Below are positions 14,689-15,485 of a stretch of DNA of 15,485 bases, piece after piece. The stretch is taken from NCBI GenBank assembly GCA_012961645.1, contig DTYY01000045.1, positions 1 through 15,485 on the forward strand, read 5' to 3'. This DNA is from Methanosarcinales archaeon. Lineage in GTDB: Archaea > Halobacteriota > Methanosarcinia > Methanosarcinales > Methanogasteraceae. Below the pieces are notes generated by a model that searched no databases, was not told where the DNA came from, and saw only the letters and a program-made list of their open reading frames with translations. Made by a program: the position numbers and the translations under genes. Within the stretch, counting starts at the first letter, position 1, and each line of letters starts with the position of its first letter.

Positions 14689-15278
14689 AAAAGTCCAAAC
14701 GTCTTGATCGTCTCATCAAACGTTGTGAGCACCTCGAGCTCGAATCCAGCCGCACGCACTGTGGCATAGACATCGATGCCGCTTGCCTCCATCGAGGGTC
14801 TCATCTGATCCGGGTGCCTGCACATCTGTTTGACGGTGTTAAAATCGATATCGCCTTCTTCTGGTAGGCAGGTCTCGCAGAGAGAGCACGGATATGCTCC
14901 AAAACCGAATGCCTTGTAGTACCCCGAGAGGAATGCGTGCCGCTCGAGTTTGAAGATCACATCATGGACCATCAGAATGAGATCCCAGAGGTAATGATGG
15001 ATATGCCTCGGATCAATCGACGCCTCCTTCGGAAGTCCGACAAACTCAACGAGCACGGCATCTTCGTAATCTTTGAGCACTTCTCTGGTCTCCTCGGGCG
15101 CTGGCGAGTAGGGAGGGCACGAAAGATGCTTGCCGTAAGCCCTGCACCCGTATCTGCACTTGAGACGCACCCATGCTGCCGTCTTTACGATCCCGGCTGA
15201 TATCAGTCGCAGATCGTTTGCGCCGCCATCCAGCGCAATCTCTCGCAGTTCTGGCACAAGCGTGTTTAGTTCTTTCAT
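14676..15278 (-). CDS. DUF2284-family Cys-rich metal-binding protein
   Basis: From the ATG at 15278 this is a 200-residue protein with the DUF2284 pattern: [18 protein letters not shown] (Cys41, 45, 54) followed later by [11 protein letters not shown] (Cys131, 134, 137) and QMCRHP (Cys153). Such proteins are thought to bind metal or iron-sulfur clusters; the reaction is unknown. The start is set by AAGGAGGT at 15286-15293, eight bases upstream; the frame opens 14 codons earlier but without such a site. It is convergent with the His-His-His protein gene (four bases apart) and divergent from the winged-helix regulator, which might control it. The C-terminal 40 residues (from about [15 protein letters not shown]) are unlike the Cys-rich part but fit the family length. 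Confidence 0.88.
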   Translation of the reverse strand: MKELNTLVPELREIALDGGANDLRLISAGIVKTAAWVRLKCRYGCRAYGKHLSCPPYSPAPEETREVLKDYEDAVLVEFVGLPKEASIDPRHIHHYLWDLILMVHDVIFKLERHAFLSGYYKAFGFGAYPCSLCETCLPEEGDIDFNTVKQMCRHPDQMRPSMEASGIDVYATVRAAGFELEVLTTFDETIKTFGLLLLD

Positions 15279-15286
15279 CCGGGTAA

Positions 15287-15291
15287 CCTCC
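15287..15291 (-). promoter_or_regulatory. Ribosome-binding site that sets the DUF2284 start
   Basis: On the minus strand GGAGG lies eight bases before the ATG at 15278. It rules out the longer reading of this frame. Confidence 0.8.
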
Positions 15292-15338
15292 TTAACTGTT
15301 GCAAGAAACCTCTGACGCACTCATTTTTAAGAGTTCTG

Positions 15339-15485
15339 ATGGACCCCGAAGATATAAAGGATGCATACCAATCTCATGTTATGAAACGCATGCTCTGGTG
15401 GCTGATCGCCGGCACGAAAGGTGGTGTGAACCGTGCCAGGATAATTAAGATACTGCATGAACGCCCATACAACGCCAATCAGTTA
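15339..15485 (+). CDS. Winged-helix (ArsR-like) transcription regulator, N-terminal fragment
   Basis: The 49 codons to the right edge include [19 protein letters not shown], then [13 protein letters not shown], the first helices of an archaeal winged helix-turn-helix family whose next segment normally reads 'AEELGLDYKTVRHH'. The gene runs off the window. The ATG at 15339 is the first in frame. An alternative start is the ATG at 15381 (residue 15): a TATAAA at 15353-15358 is centred about 26 bases before it, which would give a leaderless message. It is divergent from the DUF2284 gene, and one of its targets could be that gene; this is a guess from position. Confidence 0.8.
   Translation, partial: MDPEDIKDAYQSHVMKRMLWWLIAGTKGGVNRARIIKILHERPYNANQL

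Noticed and set aside
1..15485. CRISPR array, tRNA or rRNA genes
   Set aside because: No regularly spaced repeats were seen and no cloverleaf or rRNA-like sequence could be recognised by eye in the intergenic stretches.

Overview
The window reads as a chromosomal segment from a euryarchaeon. The evidence is archaeal uS13-uS4-uS11 ribosomal proteins, a sliding-clamp PCNA, a PAC2-type proteasome assembly chaperone, a fused ADP-forming acyl-CoA synthetase, a free-standing KaiC-like ATPase, TATA-like promoters and strong GGAGG ribosome-binding sites. The gene mix (DUF1847, DUF2284, a PAS histidine kinase next to a KaiC-like ATPase, a winged-helix regulator of the '[10 protein letters not shown]' type, an IS1634-like transposase remnant) suits the Methanomicrobia side, meaning methanogens, methane oxidisers or relatives. 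Exact placement cannot be read from the window.

Layout. 1-726 (minus strand): the start of an unrecognised protein running off the left edge, then a hicB-hicA toxin-antitoxin pair. 878-3984 (minus): rpsM-rpsD-rpsK (uS13, uS4, uS11), followed by a bacterial-style fused GMP synthase guaA where rpoD would be expected. 4188-8898 (plus): pcn, a PAC2 protein, an ADP-forming acyl-CoA synthetase and a BioD-like/DRTGG protein in one tight run with overlaps or gaps of a few bases. 8968-9555 (minus): a Cys-rich DUF1847 protein. 9706-10861: a gene-poor stretch of about 1.15 kb with a decayed ferredoxin-like frame, a truncated IS1634-like transposase and several short inverted repeats. 10862-12154 (minus): aroA, probably leaderless. 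12221-14671 (plus): a PAS histidine kinase, a KaiC-like ATPase overlapping it, and a small unknown protein with a His-His-His motif. 14676-15278 (minus): a Cys-rich DUF2284 protein. 15339-15485 (plus): the start of a winged-helix regulator running off the right edge.

How the parts may work together. The left half is housekeeping: translation, GMP synthesis, replication clamp and proteasome assembly. The acyl-CoA synthetase would make ATP from acyl-CoA with release of the acid, and its BioD/DRTGG neighbour looks like a nucleotide-binding partner or regulator. The best candidate for an undescribed system is the histidine kinase, KaiC-like ATPase and His-His-His protein cassette. It has no response regulator in view, the ATPase lacks the usual Glu-Glu pair after its Walker A segment, and the third protein belongs to no family I recognise.
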